Assembly: GCA_024803745.1 (NCBI GenBank)
Contig: JANJXV010000189.1
Coordinates: forward strand, 1,812,861-1,876,860
Direction of reading: 5' to 3'
Origin: Megascapheus bottae
Taxonomy: Eukaryota > Chordata > Mammalia > Rodentia > Geomyidae
DNA length: 64,000 nucleotides
Each line of letters starts with the position of its first letter. Position 1 is the stretch's first letter. Both the position numbers and the translations under genes were made by a program. The notes beneath the pieces were generated by a model that saw only the letters and a list, made by a program, of their open reading frames with translations, was not told the origin of the DNA and ran no database searches. Below, piece by piece: positions 28,495-46,114 of this stretch.

Positions 28495-29004
28495 AACTTG
28501 CCCATGGTTAACTTTTAAGGTTTGAAATATATTATTCTAAGTCCTTCCTTTCTTTAAGGTTTCTTTTGATGATCTGCTGTTATTCTGATGAATTGTTCAT
28601 TGCTAGTGATTTGGGATGTGTCTCTAAAAGTTTTCAGGATTCTTTCCTTGTTCCCTGTTTAGTGCATTACAATGTTTGTGGATAGGTTGGTTCTATTCTG
28701 GCTGGTAATCTCAAAGACTCCTGTACCTTGCTGAGCTTCTCTTTCTCAAGATCTGGTAAGTTTTCTGCTGTTACTTTAATGAATATGTTTCCTTTCTATG
28801 AATTGACCTCTCCTCTTCTATGTCCAAGCCCATAGATTTGGCCTTTTCATAGAAGTCTAGGATTTCTGCACATTCCTTTTATATTTTTATGCCTTTTTCT
28901 TTATTTTTATCTTCTTTTGATTTGACTACTATATCTTCAAGCCTGATATCTTGCCTTCTGTTTGATTACTCCAGTTAAGAGGTTTTCAACTGTATTTTGT
29001 TGTT

Positions 29005-29226
29005 ATTACTGTTTGAATTCAGGGCCTGGGTGCTGTCCCTGAGCTTTTTTTCCTCTCTACCATTTGAGCTACAGCTTCACTTCCAGTTTATTTTGGGGAG
29101 AGTTTATTGGAGATAAGAGTCTTACAGACTTTCCTGTTCAGGCTAGCCTTGAACTTCACTCCTCAGATATCAGCACCTTGAGCATCCAAGATTATAGAAG
29201 TGAGCCAACAGCACTTGACTCAATTG
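29005..29226 (-). mobile_element. B1-ID composite SINE, diverged
   Basis: Reverse orientation, ID part TTTGAATTCAGGGCCTGGG and B1 part ending GTGAGCCAACAG. Confidence 0.75.
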
Positions 29227-29389
29227 TATATTTTATTTCACTTGCAGAACTTTTTATCCCTAGGGCTTCAGTTCCCAGAAATTCTTTGTGGTATTTTAAT
29301 ATAATCATTGAATTCCCTTTTCATGTCTTACATTGACTTCATTTCCTTTTTCTGTTTATTTGTATATAATCATTTGTGAATATATTTTT

Positions 29390-29720
29390 AATAAAACTTT
29401 TTTTATTAAAACTGAGTTTAAACATTATATTTCAAATGTCATGTTTTATAGTCAAGTATTCAAGAAAAATCTCTATATGCAATCATTGACACATAAATTT
29501 AAGAGCATAATTACAGTTAAGCTGAATCTTTGCATGTCATAGATACATATTGATCTATATAATATATCAGTATATGTCTGTAGAATATATATCCTATCAT
29601 AAACCTATATGTCTATATGGAAATATTTCTATCTCCAAATTCATGTCAATGATCAGAAATACCTGAATATTCAGTCATCACTCTTGCATTGTTTAGATCT
29701 AATGCCCACATAACAGTTAA
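29390..29720 (-). mobile_element. old L1 3' UTR, copy A
   Basis: Collinear with 42405-42720: shared TATTTCAAATG, ATAGATACATATT and TTTAGATCTAATG-type segments, T-rich start. Confidence 0.6.
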
Positions 29721-30064
29721 CCAAAATAGATATTTGCATAGAGAAAAATTGACAATATTGTTTATACCTATCAGTTATGATTTTTAAAAAGATTAACATT
29801 CTTATATGATATTTTTGAGTATAGTACAGCATAGTTTTCTTAATAGTTTGCAGGGGATATAGTTCAATTATTGTGGAGAAAGGATACTATATTTGGGGAT
29901 CAGTAGTATACAAGAAATACTATTAATAAAACAGGGTAAAATAAGCAATCAGTCTAAAAATTTGTAAAAAATAAACAAATGGAAAATTTTAGAGGCAAGA
30001 AAAAGTTAATAAAAGTAAAACATAATATTTCTTTCTAGTTGAGTTAAAATTGTGTAGAAAAAAA

Positions 30065-30170
30065 ATAAAGGGAAGTGGGGCACTCAAGGACAGTGCCCAG
30101 GCTCTGAGTTCAAGCCTCAAGACTGGCAATAAATAAATAAATAGAATAGAATAGAATAGGATACAATATG
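30065..30170 (+). mobile_element. truncated ID-dimer SINE
   Basis: Only the second half (CTCAAGGACAGTGCCCAGGC ... AAGACTGGCAATAAATAAAT) with an expanded tail (AATAG)n. Confidence 0.75.
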
Positions 30171-30289
30171 AAGATGAATACATATGGAAGAAAGAAGATG
30201 AGGAAAGAGAAGTAAATTGTGCTGACTGGAAGTAATGAAATAATAGTATCCCCTGGGTGATAGCCTCAGCTGGTATACTAACTTGCCTG

Positions 30290-30930
30290 TAGTTTTTTTT
30301 TTTTCTTTTGGTCAGCCATGGGACTTGAACTCTGGGCCTAGGCCTGGGCACTGTCCCTGGGCTTTTCAGCTCAGCATTAGCACTCTACTACTTGAGCCAC
30401 AGCACAGCTTCAAATCACAGATTTTTGTGCTCGCGCTGGCTTTGAACCATGATTCTTAGATCTCAGCTTCCTGCATGTGGGGCACGTCACATCAAGGGTA
30501 AAAGGCCTACCTCATGGTCCAGTGCTCACTTCCTGGTTTTGGAGATCCAACCTGCCTGTGTCCTGGTTGGGAGGTTTGGCTATGATTTGTGATGTAAAAT
30601 AAGGCTACCTGGAACCCATGGATTGGCCTGCAGCCCTCTCTGACCTCACCTACCTCCCCCTGTCCTGCCTACTTTTATGTTAATAGATTCCTGCTTCTTA
30701 CTTTAGCCCCTGGTATCTTCCCATTAAAGGAGTCTACTGTGACATTCTCCCTGGCGCATCTGTGTCTTCCCTCTGGAGAAGGGAGGGCTGGGTGAAGGCT
30801 GCGGCCAGCCAGCCCTATCCTTTCTCGGTCTTGTCTTAGTCGGGGCGTGTTCTCTTTGCCCTTCCTGCTGGTCAGGAGGCAAAGAGTGCATAGCTAGGAT
30901 TACAGGCATGAGCCACTGTCCCCCGGTGCC
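30290..30930 (-). mobile_element. B1-ID composite SINE split by an LTR-like insertion
   Basis: The SINE runs 30290-30475 (ends CTCAGCTTCCTGCA) and resumes at 30891 (TAGCTAGGATTACAGGCATG). The two parts join to the normal consensus. Confidence 0.85.
30476..30890 (+). mobile_element. solo LTR-like element inside a SINE
   Basis: About 415 bp starting TGTGGGGCACGTCACATCAA. It has an ATTAAA signal near 30723 and a C/T-rich U5-like end. TGCA abuts both sides (4 bp), as expected for a gammaretrovirus-type element. Family not recognised. Confidence 0.55.
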
Positions 30931-30942
30931 TGTATTTCTTTT

Positions 30943-31145
30943 TTCTTTTTTCTTTTTTTTGCCAGTCCTGGGCTTGAGCTCAGGGCCTGAGCACTGTCCT
31001 TGGACTTTCTCAAGGCTAGAGCTCTACCACTTGAGCCTCAGCACCACTTCCGGCTTTTTTCTATATGTGGTACCAAGGAATCGAACCCGGTTCTTCGTGC
31101 ATGCTAGGCAAGCACTTTAACCACTAGGCCAAACTCCTGGCCCCC
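30943..31145 (-). mobile_element. ID-dimer SINE
   Basis: T-rich start, GCCAGTCCTGGGCTTGAGC ... CCAAACTCCTGGCCCCC; CCTGTATTTCTTTT duplicated at 30928 and 31144. Confidence 0.92.
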
Positions 31146-31149
31146 TGTA

Positions 31150-35233
<4,084 letters not shown>

Positions 35234-35734
35234 TGAGCCGTGCACAGAAGGATCTTGAGAAAAAAAGTCCAACTCGGAAGCAATGGCATACGATGATACT
35301 GGCCACTGGGGCACTGTCACAGGTTCCAGATGAAGGTTGTGAAGTTTCCCCCTAGGAGTGGGGATTCTCCACCTGGGGTCCTTGGCTTTGGTACTGAATA
35401 GGAATTTTTGGACAAGTTACAATGGTAAGAAAACTTGGTGGTGCTACACTGAGTGAGTCAGCAAGCAGGTAAGCAGAAAGGCAGAGGCACACTCTAGCAG
35501 ATCAAGTGCAGGTGTGCAAAGGGAGACACACTCTGCACTCTATGACATAGGAAAAAAATATCTATGATAAAGACAGAGTCTGACTTAAAGTTATGTCACG
35601 GTAAGTATTTTTCTTTGCTCTTAAGCACTTGGTGTTACACTTTTATTACTTGAGCTCTGAGTCTCCATGACTGACTTTCTCTTTAAACTTTTGGTCATTA
35701 TGTTTGGTCATTCCTTCCAACAGTGAATTCACTC

Positions 35735-35986
35735 TTGTTTTGTTTTGTTTTGTTTTGTTTTGTTTTTGTCAGTCATGGGGCTTGAACTCTGGGCCTGGGT
35801 GCTATCCCTGACCTCTTCAGCTCTCCCATTTGAGCCACAGCGCCACTTCTAGTTTTCTGGTAGTTAATTGGAGATAAGAGTCTCATAGACATTTGTGTCC
35901 AGAATGACTTTGAACCTTGAACCTCAGATCTCAGCCTCCTGAGTAGCTAGGATTACAAGTGTGAGCCACCAGTGCCTGGCTCAAAG
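35735..35986 (-). mobile_element. B1-ID composite SINE with (TTTTG)n
   Basis: TTTTG repeated about six times, then GTCAGTCATGGGGCTTGAAC ... GTGTGAGCCACCAGTGCC. Confidence 0.88.
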
Positions 35987-36194
35987 AATTCATTCTTACA
36001 TAAAACAGTTGTTTTATATATACAATTCATATGTATTGTATATAAATTTAAACTGTATAAAAGGCATCAGTGATGCCTTTTGATCTTTTTACAAAGAAAC
36101 AATTGAAAAAATATCATTTTAAAAATAACTATAAGTGCTTTGTGAATATTTACTAAGTTCAACTTTCAGAACACATTTTTGTTAATGTGTTATT

Positions 36195-36346
36195 TTATTC
36201 AATGCTACTACATTGTACATGCATGTATGTATTTACTGCAATAGAATCTCACTGTGTATGCTTAGCCGGCCTCTAGCTTGTGATCCTCTCGCCTTTGCCT
36301 CCTGAGGACTAGGATTACAGGTGTGTTCCACCATGTCTGGCCCATT
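36195..36346 (-). mobile_element. B1 monomer-like SINE
   Basis: AATAGAATCTCACTGTGTATG ... GATTACAGGTGTGTTCCACC in reverse, a plain B1 without ID half. Confidence 0.75.
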
Positions 36347-36464
36347 GGCAAGTGTTAATATTTTGTCACAATCAATTGTTTACAAGTTTGTATTTGTTCT
36401 GAGTACTTTGTGAGAGCATCATAATTTTGGATATCTTCAAGGTCTCAGGTGGACAGGGAGGTGA

Positions 36465-36812
<348 letters not shown>

Positions 36813-36814
36813 TA

Positions 36815-37325
36815 GAACCCAGGCTTAAAGTCCAGAAGTCTCAAGTTAGGTCAGGCCACCCACCCTATGTGCCAAATCAAGAGACATGGAGGAAAGAAGT
36901 TTATTAGATGGCAGGATGGGAAGATTGTACTTCAGTGTGTCTTCAGCCGTCTTCCATAGTCCAGACCTTTGTTTCAGGTTAAAAAGGGAGAACTGGAGAC
37001 AAGGGTTGAAAGTTAGGCATAGTTAAAAACAGTGTACGAACCTGGCCTGGTTGATCACTGTCACAGTCTTTGTCGAGAAGATCTGGAAAAGTTGTCATTG
37101 CTTTACCAGTGGAATAGATCAGGAACAAGTTTCCTGACCAATGATTGGATGTTTTCTTCTAAGAAAATAATTAAGAAGGCATTGCTTGTTTGAGGGGCAG
37201 TTTGCTTTTTGTTATTTGCTGCATGTGCCCAGAAAATAGCTCAGATGTATAGCTACAGATGCAAAGATGGGTGGGGAAAGGTGAATATCAAGCTTTTACT
37301 TAATTCACAGGGCCCAACCAAAGCA
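36815..37325. repeat. interspersed repeat of unknown family, copy A
   Basis: Collinear with 50525-51015: AGAAGTTTATTA, GGCCTGGTTG, GCTTGTTTGAGGGGCAGT and TTAATTCACAGGGCCC-type blocks in the same order. Possibly a reverse-oriented LTR (TTTATTA near one end). Confidence 0.6.
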
Positions 37326-37341
37326 CCTTTTTGGTTGCATC

Positions 37342-37661
37342 TTTTCTTTTTAATTTTTTTATTGTAATTAGTAAAAAGGTTACATGATATTTGCCAGATA
37401 GAAGGTGCATTAATTCACATACATTGATACCCTTTCACATGTCTTGGTACCCATTTCCCTCGCCCCCCACACCCCCCACCCGTCTTGGTTTTCCCCCCTT
37501 CCCTATCAAATTTCAAATATCCAAATACAAATAAATTCAATATATCATATCACAAAGTGAGATACTATACCAATATGAGATAACCAAGGGACAGCAAAGG
37601 AGATGAGAGACAACATAGTACATTAAGGACAACAATCATTCATTATATGGCTTTTGTTTCA
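37342..37661 (-). mobile_element. L1 3' end, minus strand
   Basis: TTTTTTTATTGTAATTAGTAA start; TTGGTTGCATC duplicated at 37331 and 37662. Confidence 0.93.
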
Positions 37662-37799
37662 TTGGTTGCATCATATAGAGATTTTTCTGGAATTTATTTG
37701 ATTCTATAAGGAAAGGAAAATTCTATGTGATGATTTGAAATGCAATTATTTCTGTCGTAAATCCATGTCACATTTGGAAGGAGATATGAATTTACTTAT

Positions 37800-38035
37800 T
37801 TTTTCTCATTTGTGCGGCTTCATCTCAGGGTCTGAGCACTGTCCCTGAACCTCTTTATGCTCAAGGCTAGCACTCTACTACTTGAGCCACAGCACCACTT
37901 CTGGTTTTTGAGGGGTTAATTGGAGATGAGAGTCTCACACAGACTTTTCTGCCTGGGCTGACTCTGAACTATGGCCCTCAGATTTCAGTCCCCTGAGTAG
38001 TTAAGATTATAGTCATGAGTCACCAGCTCCCTGCA
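37800..38035 (-). mobile_element. B1-ID composite SINE
   Basis: Reverse ID part (CATCTCAGGGTCTGAGC) and B1 part ending GTCATGAGTCACCAG. Confidence 0.8.
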
Positions 38036-38444
38036 TGAATCTATTTCTGAGAAGCCAGTGGCTACTTCTATTGGCACTGGTAGTGGTCTTTGCTACTTTC
38101 TCCAGGGCAATGCCCAGAGGAGAGCCTCAAACTGCACATTTAAACTGGCAAATTACTTCTATATGAATCAAATCTGAAATATTTTTGTGACATTAATAAC
38201 AGAACACTCGTTAAAAAATTCTGAGTTATAGGACGAAGGGGAATTAGTTATCTATACTAGTGTTTATTAAATAAACAATATTTCCATTTTTCTTACAATT
38301 TATAAAAGTATAAAATAGCAAAAATGCCATTATTATTTTCTCTCTTACATTACAGTATTGAAGACTAGATTTTTTTCCAAATATACACCACACAAATGTC
38401 CTACACTAACACAGAGCTAACTAACAAAAATGTGTGTTGTCTAG

Positions 38445-38675
38445 AGATTTCTGCATACTTTGGAACTGGTTCATCCGTGATCTACAATTTTCAAGACCGT
38501 GACAATAACACCTTCAGTAACAGCTCTGGCTCCTCAGCAGATTTATCTCATGAACAGCTCACTCTCACCAGAGAAATTGCTGCACTGGGCTTCCGAACCA
38601 CAAGAGTGCCCAGCTTGCTGCTCTATGTGAGCTCTTTCCTCGAGGAACATCTCATGGTCGTCCTCACTCCAAACG
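38445..38675 (+). CDS. CNTNAP3: CNTNAP3-like exon 19: start of LamG4
   Basis: 231 bp, acceptor TTGTCTAG, donor ACG|GTGAGT. It reads EISAYFGTGSSVIYNFQDRD, LTLTREIAALGFRTTRVPS and LLLYVSSFLEEHLMVVL. ISAYF.TGSS and FRTTR.PSLLLYVSSF identify it as CNTNAP3. Open in both phase-1 borders. Confidence 0.92.
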
Positions 38676-38844
38676 GTGAGTGTCCTCAGTGTTCTGTGCA
38701 TAAATGGAATCAGAAGCTGTGACCACGGGCCGTGCCCTCAGCCCCAGGACAGTCAGCAGTGTGCTGCAGTGCACGTCTTACTAGGGTAGGGCTATTTTCC
38801 ATTGTAATCCCAAATTCTTGCAGTATGTTTAAAAAAAATCAGTT

Positions 38845-39035
38845 ACGGGGCCTGAAAGTTTGGCCTAGTGGTAGAGTGCTAGCCACCAAGTCCCAGGTTC
38901 AATTCCTCGGTACCACATACATAGAAAAAATAAGCCAGAAATGGTGCTGTGGCTCAAGTGGTAGAGTAGCCTTGAGAAAACCCAGGAATAGTGCTCATGC
39001 ACTGAGCTCAAGCCCAGGACTGGCAAAAAAAAAAA
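38845..39035 (+). mobile_element. ID-dimer SINE
   Basis: GGGCCTGAAAGTTTGGCCTA start, poly(A) at 39028; short internal deletion in the first unit. Confidence 0.88.
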
Positions 39036-39054
39036 ATCAGTGATTAAACTGAGT

Positions 39055-39510
39055 GATTAACCTGTAATCCTAGCTATTCAGGGGGCTGAGATCTGAGGAG
39101 CAAGGTTCAAAGTTCAAAGCCTGCCTAGGCAGGAATGTCCAGGAGACACTTACCTCCAATTAACCACCTAAACATCAAAGTTGGATCTGTGGCTCAAAGG
39201 GCTTTTCACCATGAGTGAAAAGCTCAGGGAGCAGTCCCAGGTCTGAGTTCAAGCCCCATGACTGAAAAAAAAATCCAGGATTAAGCTGAGGGACAATGGC
39301 TAGCCCTTGTAATCCTAGCTGTTCAGGAGGCTGAGATTTGAGCATCAAGACTCATATCAGGCCAGGAGGGTAGCAAAGTCCATAAGGCACTTAGTTCCAG
39401 TTAATCAGGGAAAACCTGGAAAGGGAATTCTGTTTCAAGTAGTAGATTGACCATAAATCTCAGGGACAGCCCACCTTCTGAGTCCAAGTCACTCTAAAGA
39501 AAAAGAAAAA
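39055..39510 (+). mobile_element. two B1-ID composite SINEs in tandem
   Basis: CCTGTAATCCTAGCTATTCAG (39062) and CTTGTAATCCTAGCTGTTCAG (39307), each with an ID-like half and A-rich tail. Confidence 0.8.
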
Positions 39511-40144
39511 AGAAGACAGAAAAGCCAATATCCATGATTGTTCTGATCCATCAGTAGGTGAAAAACCACTAGTGTCATATCTCCATGCAAAGGTAAAACA
39601 AAAGCTATTCACCCACAGCCCTCTAGAGGGCTTTCCCAGGCTTACATTCTTGCCTTGGTTTCAGGTTTCTGGGGGGAAATTGTGTCTGCTTCAGGCAGCT
39701 TGAAGGCATATAGTTTGTGGACTGAGGTAGATATGATAAATCACATACTCCTTTTTTCCTGTTATGAAGTTCTGACAAAAACATTAGGGGAAAATCCTAG
39801 TTATGCAAATCATGGATTTTATTATATAAATGCTATCAGTATACTTATGATGCATTAAAATAAACCAGTTATAGAAATTGAGGTTAGAAGTATAGTTCAG
39901 TTGGGAGAGTGATAGCCAGTGAGTGAAAGCAGCAGTATGAGTACAAGTCATGCACCTTAAAAAAAAAGGGAAACTGAACGCTAGCTCAGTGTTGGTTAAG
40001 GTTTTTAACATTTAATAAATAGTACATTAGTAAATAACTTGGAGACTCGTATGTTTAACTTGTATCTTTTGTATTCAGTTAAAGGAAAGCAGAGAATTTA
40101 GAAGAGTCTGCTTGTTCCGTGTTGTAACTGATTGTCTCCTAACT
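39511..40144. other. intron 19, no recognised feature
   Basis: A short ID-like trace near 39885-39960 only. Confidence 0.4.
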
Positions 40145-40325
40145 TCCCCATTTTTGCCCTCCACCAGTATTGGGGCTTGACCTCATGGCTAATACTTGAC
40201 TGCCTGAGCCACGTTCTGCTTCTAGTTTTGGGGTAGCTAAGTGGAGTATTAGAGTCTAAGGATTTCAGATCTCAGCCTCTAGAGTAGCTAGGATTACAGG
40301 CTTGAGTTACCAGCACCTGGCCATT
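40145..40325 (-). mobile_element. B1-ID composite SINE, shortened
   Basis: Reverse; ends CAGGCTTGAGTTACCAGCACC. Confidence 0.7.
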
Positions 40326-40505
40326 TCTAATTTTTTAAATGAATTTGGAACTTTTCCCTGGAAGAGTTCCTGAATGATCATTCCAGCAAAAAGTGAATGA
40401 CAGACCCAAATAAATGTTCAGTGAACTCAAACTGTATTCCATGTTTTAGTGTGCTTCAGTACCTGCTTTTTACCTATCAGCTGGTTAAGAAAATCACTGA
40501 TTTTG

Positions 40506-41749
<1,244 letters not shown>

Positions 41750-41994
41750 TAGCAGTTCAGCGAGGACAGTTGTGACGAAAAGCAGTCCTTCAAATGCATG
41801 GCTTAAGATAAAAATTTCCTACTACATCTTAATAATAGAGACATATTCAGCACTGTTTTTCCATTGTGTTGATAAAACATAACCTGTAATCAAGTTGCTT
41901 TGTTAAGAATGAGATTGTCTAAAGTTATTATTAACATTTAACCATTTAAAATCCCAATCTCAGGATTTAGTAAATGACTCAAAAAGTAGAGCCA

Positions 41995-42188
41995 GGGCCA
42001 GGAGCATAGCCTAGTGCTCGCCTAGCATGCATGAAGCCCTGGATTCGATCCCTCAGGACCACTTACGCAGGAAAAGCCAGAAGTGGCATTGTGGCTCAAG
42101 TGGTAGAGCGCTAGCCTTGAGCAAAGAGTTTCAAAGGACAGTGCCCAGGCCCTGAGTTTAAGCCCCAGGCCTGGCAAAAACAACAACA
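41995..42188 (+). mobile_element. ID-dimer SINE
   Basis: GGGCCAGGAGCATAGCCTAG start, CAGGCCTGGCAAAAACAAC end. Confidence 0.88.
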
Positions 42189-42399
42189 AAAACACCCCCC
42201 AAAACAAAAAGTAGAGCCAGTTCCTAGTGAGCACATAGTCCCAAGTTCCATCTCCTGTTCGTTTTACTTATATGCAAGAAAGTGTCTAGTTTACCATTGC
42301 AATTAATGGTGCTATTTATTCAGGGTGTTCATTCACATCAGATTCAAAAAACCAAAGGCTACATCATTATAAACACAAAACCTTGCTTTAGCTGAGGAT

Positions 42400-42945
42400 A
42401 TATATATTTTTATTAAAGAATTTATTAACTGATTTTTACATCATATTTCAAATGACATGTTTAACAAACGAGTGTTCAAGAAGGGAATCTCTATATACAA
42501 TCACTGGCACTTAGATTTTAGAACATAATCAAAATTAGGCTGAGGGTTTGTATGTCGTAGATACATATTAATCTATGCAATAAAACGTTATATCTATAGA
42601 GTCATAAGTTTTTATGTCTATGTAGTTGTGTTTATATTTCCATTACCATTTCCATAGCATTGGGTATGCAACTATTGAGTCCTCACTCTTGTACTGTTTG
42701 GATCTAATAGCCACATATTAAGGATGCCATGCACCTTTTGTTCCTTTGGTCTTGACTTGTCTCCCTCAACATGATTCACTCAAGATTCATCCACTTCCCT
42801 ACAAATGCCACTATTTTATCTTGTCTGTTGGCTTTGTAGAATTCCATTGTGTGTGTGTGTGTGTATGTGTGTGTGTGTGTGTGTGTGTATACATACCACA
42901 TTTTCTGTATCCATTCATCTGCAATATGAGGATATATTTTTAAAA
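42400..42945 (-). mobile_element. old L1 3' end, copy B, with internal GT repeat
   Basis: T-rich start and old 3' UTR matching 29390-29720, then reverse ORF2 end (TTTGTAGAATTCCATTGTGTG ... ATACCACATTTTCTG). Confidence 0.7.
42848..42888. repeat. (GT)n microsatellite within L1
   Basis: About 20 GT units with one TA interruption, expanded from the GTGTGTGTATA of the L1 ORF2 end. Confidence 0.93.
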
Positions 42946-43264
42946 AGCCTTAACTGTTCAAACTACTGTCTGATTTTAAGTAATTTATTATATTTCCTTG
43001 TGTATTATACTAGTCATATATACTTATTAAACTTTGAAGAAAAATAGAGGAAACACATAATGGCGGGAAATGGAATTTAAAGTACTGAAAAAATGAGAGA
43101 ATTTGTCCAATTATAAAATCTCTTTGGAAGCTGCATTTTTCCTTCCTGATAGCACTAACATATGGTTTATCTTTATTCATTTTCTTGGCCTCCCTTTGAT
43201 TTCAATACTCTTCCCATCAGAATTGCTCACATTTGATGTCTGTTTCTTGTGGACCATTTAATAG

Positions 43265-43352
43265 GTTGACCAGTATGCAAGGAAACAAGCTATCTTGTCA
43301 TCAGGGGCAGAATTCAGTGCTGTCAGATATCTTGTGTTGGGAACAACTTCAG
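43265..43352 (+). CDS. CNTNAP3: CNTNAP3-like exon 21: LamG4
   Basis: 88 bp, acceptor ATTTAATAG, donor CAG|GTAAGT. It reads VDQYARKQAILSSGAEFSAV then RYLVLGTTS, matching the V.QSAKKQ.ILSSG.EFNAVKSL.LG pattern of CNTNAP3. Open, phase 0 to phase 1. Confidence 0.88.
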
Positions 43353-43569
43353 GTAAGTGAAAGTGGTTCTATCTAAGACATGCTCACAAAGAGTCTCAGA
43401 AAAATTATTATTATTTTTTAAGATATATTGAATACAGTAAAGAATTGAATATTATGTAGTTCAGTGTTACTGGAGGGGTAGATATTGAATGTTTTCAACA
43501 GAGTTAAAACAGTTAAGGTGATGGTTGTCTTAACTTGCTCATTTCACATAATATTTTAAAAATGTCACC

Positions 43570-43775
43570 ACTTTGCCAGGTGACATCTCACTTCTATAAT
43601 CTTATCTACTCAGGAGGCTGAGATATAAGAATATAGGCTCAGAGATACCCCGAGTAGATATATCTACCAGCAAAAAACCAGAAGTAGAGGGCTATAGTGC
43701 CAGCCAGGAGTGAAAATGCTGGTTAAGAGTGTGAATCCTTAAGTTCAAGGCCTAGTACCTGCAAAAACAAATGAA
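43570..43775 (+). mobile_element. B1-ID composite SINE, diverged
   Basis: GCCAGGTGACATCTCACTTC ... CTCAGGAGGCTGAGATATAAG. Confidence 0.7.
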
Positions 43776-44165
43776 CAAATAAACATTACCACCCTGAATC
43801 CCATAAATGTCTACCACTGTAATTTAGCTATAATAAATAATGGTGTAATGAACATGGTTGTGCTAGTAGCTTTAGTATGTCCTTGTTTCTGTACATTTGG
43901 GTAAATATCCAGGAGTGGGATTGCTGAGTCACAAAGAAGCTCTATATTCAGTCTTTTGAGGAATCAGCATACAGCTTTCCAGAGTGGTCGAACCAGTTTC
44001 ACTCCTACCAACAGTGTAGTAGCAATCCCTTCTGGAGGCATCCCTGCCAGCATGTGTTGTTACTAGATTTCTAGACAATGGCCATTCTAACTGGAGTGAG
44101 GTAGAATCTCAAAGTTCTTTTGATTTGCATTTCTTTAAGGCCAGAGATGTTAAGTATTTCTTTAA

Positions 44166-44451
44166 AATTTTTTCCATATATTTTTATTGTAATTAACAGA
44201 AGGGTTACATTATCTTCACCAGATAGAAGGTGCATTACTTCACAAACATTGATACCCTTTCTCATGTCTTGGTCCCCATTTCCCATCCCCCACCCCTGCC
44301 CCTCATCTTGTTTTCCTCCCTTCCCTATCCTATTTCAAATAACCTAATAAGCACATATACAATATATCAGATAACAAGGTAAAATACTATAACAATATGA
44401 GATAACCAAGGGACAACAAAAGAGATGAGAGATAACATATACATTAATGAC
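44166..44451 (-). mobile_element. young L1 3' end nested in an older L1
   Basis: TTTTTTCCATATATTTTTATTG start. AGATGTTAA(G/A)(T/C)ATTTCTT duplicated at 44145 and 44452. Confidence 0.9.
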
Positions 44452-45166
44452 AGATGTTAAACATTTCTTCATGTATCTATTGGTCGTTCTTATTTCCTCT
44501 TCAGAGAAGTCTCTAAGTCTTTAGTCCACCTTTTAATGGAATGGTTGTTTCTTTGAGGATTGTTTTTGAGAGGTTCAATTGTTTGATCTGTAGGTATATT
44601 TTAGATATGAGGCCCTTGTCTGTTGTAGGGCTAGTGAAGATCTGTTCTCACTCTGTGGGCTTTCTGTGTAACTTACTATGTCCTTTGCCATACAGAAGCT
44701 CTGCAGTTTAATGCAATCCCATTTGTCCAAATTTAATTTAATTTGTTGTGTTTCTGGGTCTTTATTAAGAAAGTTTTGACCTGTGCCAAGGAGCCCTAGT
44801 GCATTTCCTATTCCTTTCTGTAAAGTTTTCAGGTTGTTTGCTATTACCTCAAGGTCTTTGATCCATTTGGAATTGATTGTAGTGCAGGGTGACATATAAG
44901 GATTCAACTTTAGTTTTCTGCAGGTGCTCAACCAGTTCTGCCAGCACCCCTTGTTGAAGAGGCTGTCTTTCTTCCATCCTATTTTTTTTTGGCTCCCTTA
45001 TTGAAGATTAGGTGGCCATAGATCTTGGGTTGATTTCTGGGTCTTCATTTCTGTTCTGTTGGTCCTCAGGCCTGTTCTTGGGCCAGTACCAAGCTGTTTT
45101 GATTACTGTAGCTCTGTAATAGAGTCTGAAGTTTGGTATTGATAGTCCTCCAGTGCTATTCTTTCT

Positions 45167-45397
45167 TTCTTTTTTTTGTGGGTTATGGGGTTTGAACTCT
45201 TGGCCTTGGCGCTGTCCCTGAGCTCTTCAGCTCAAGGCTATCAGCCCTGAAGCTACAGCCCCACTTCCTGTCTTCTAGTGATTAATTGGAGTTAAGAGTC
45301 TCATGGTCTTTAGTTCCAGGGCTGGCTTTGAACCATGATCCGCAGATCTCAGTCTCCTATGCAGCTAGAATTATAGGCGTGAGCCACTGGGCCTGAC
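45167..45397 (-). mobile_element. B1-ID composite SINE nested in L1
   Basis: CTCCAG(T/C)GCTATTCTTTCT duplicated at about 45148 and 45399. Confidence 0.9.
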
Positions 45398-46114
45398 TCT
45401 CCAGCGCTATTCTTTCTGCTAAGGATTGCTTTTGCTATATGGGGGTTTTTTATTATTCCATGTGAATTTTTTGATTGCTTCCTCTATTTCATTAAAGAAT
45501 AATATTGGGATATTGATGGATGTTGCATTGAATTTGTAGATAGCCCTTGACAGGATTGCCATTGTCACAATGTTAATCCTCTCAATCCAGGAGCATGAGA
45601 GGTTTTTACACTTCCTTAGTTTGGCTTTAACTTCATTTTTCAGGTTTTTAAAGTTTTCATCTTAGAAGTCCTTTACTTCCTTGGTTAAATTAATTCCTAA
45701 GTATTTCATTTTATTTTTTTGAGGCTATTGCAAAAGGAGTTGCTTTCCTGATTTTTGCCTTGGTCTTCTCATTGTCGACATACAAGAAAGCCATTGATGT
45801 TTGAGGGTTAATTTTATACTTTTCTACTTTGCCAAAGTTTCAAGGCAGCTCAAGTGTCTTGGGAGTGGAGTCTGTGGGGTTCTTCAAATACAGAATCATG
45901 ACTGGAAAAAAAAAGAAAAGGAAAGGAAAAAGAAAATGAATTGATCTGTTTTTTTAAACCAATTGAAAAGTTAATTTGAATAAAGTTAGTGTCAATTCAA
46001 ATAAAATTGATTAAACATATTGATTAAATAAAGTCAGTTTAAATTAGAATACAGAATTTAAATAAAATTGCTTTAAATATAATTAATTGGTTAATTAATG
46101 CTATTTTATTTTAG

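Larger units (their letters stand above)
26130..29004 (-). mobile_element. old L1 (or HAL1-like) body in intron 14, interrupted
   Basis: Reverse-strand L1-like text without a readable frame, e.g. ATAGAGTTGTGTCATTTGCA near 26505. It is cut by a younger L1 scrap (27106-27202) and two SINEs. Borders are approximate. Confidence 0.6.
43825..45905 (-). mobile_element. L1 body, minus strand, interrupted twice
   Basis: Reverse ORF2 (remnants read YMSPCTTINSKWIKDLEVIA on the minus strand at 44880 and LKEMQIKRTLRFYLTPVRM at 44140). Broken by a younger L1 end (44166-44451) and a SINE (45167-45397). Frames are disrupted. Confidence 0.85.
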
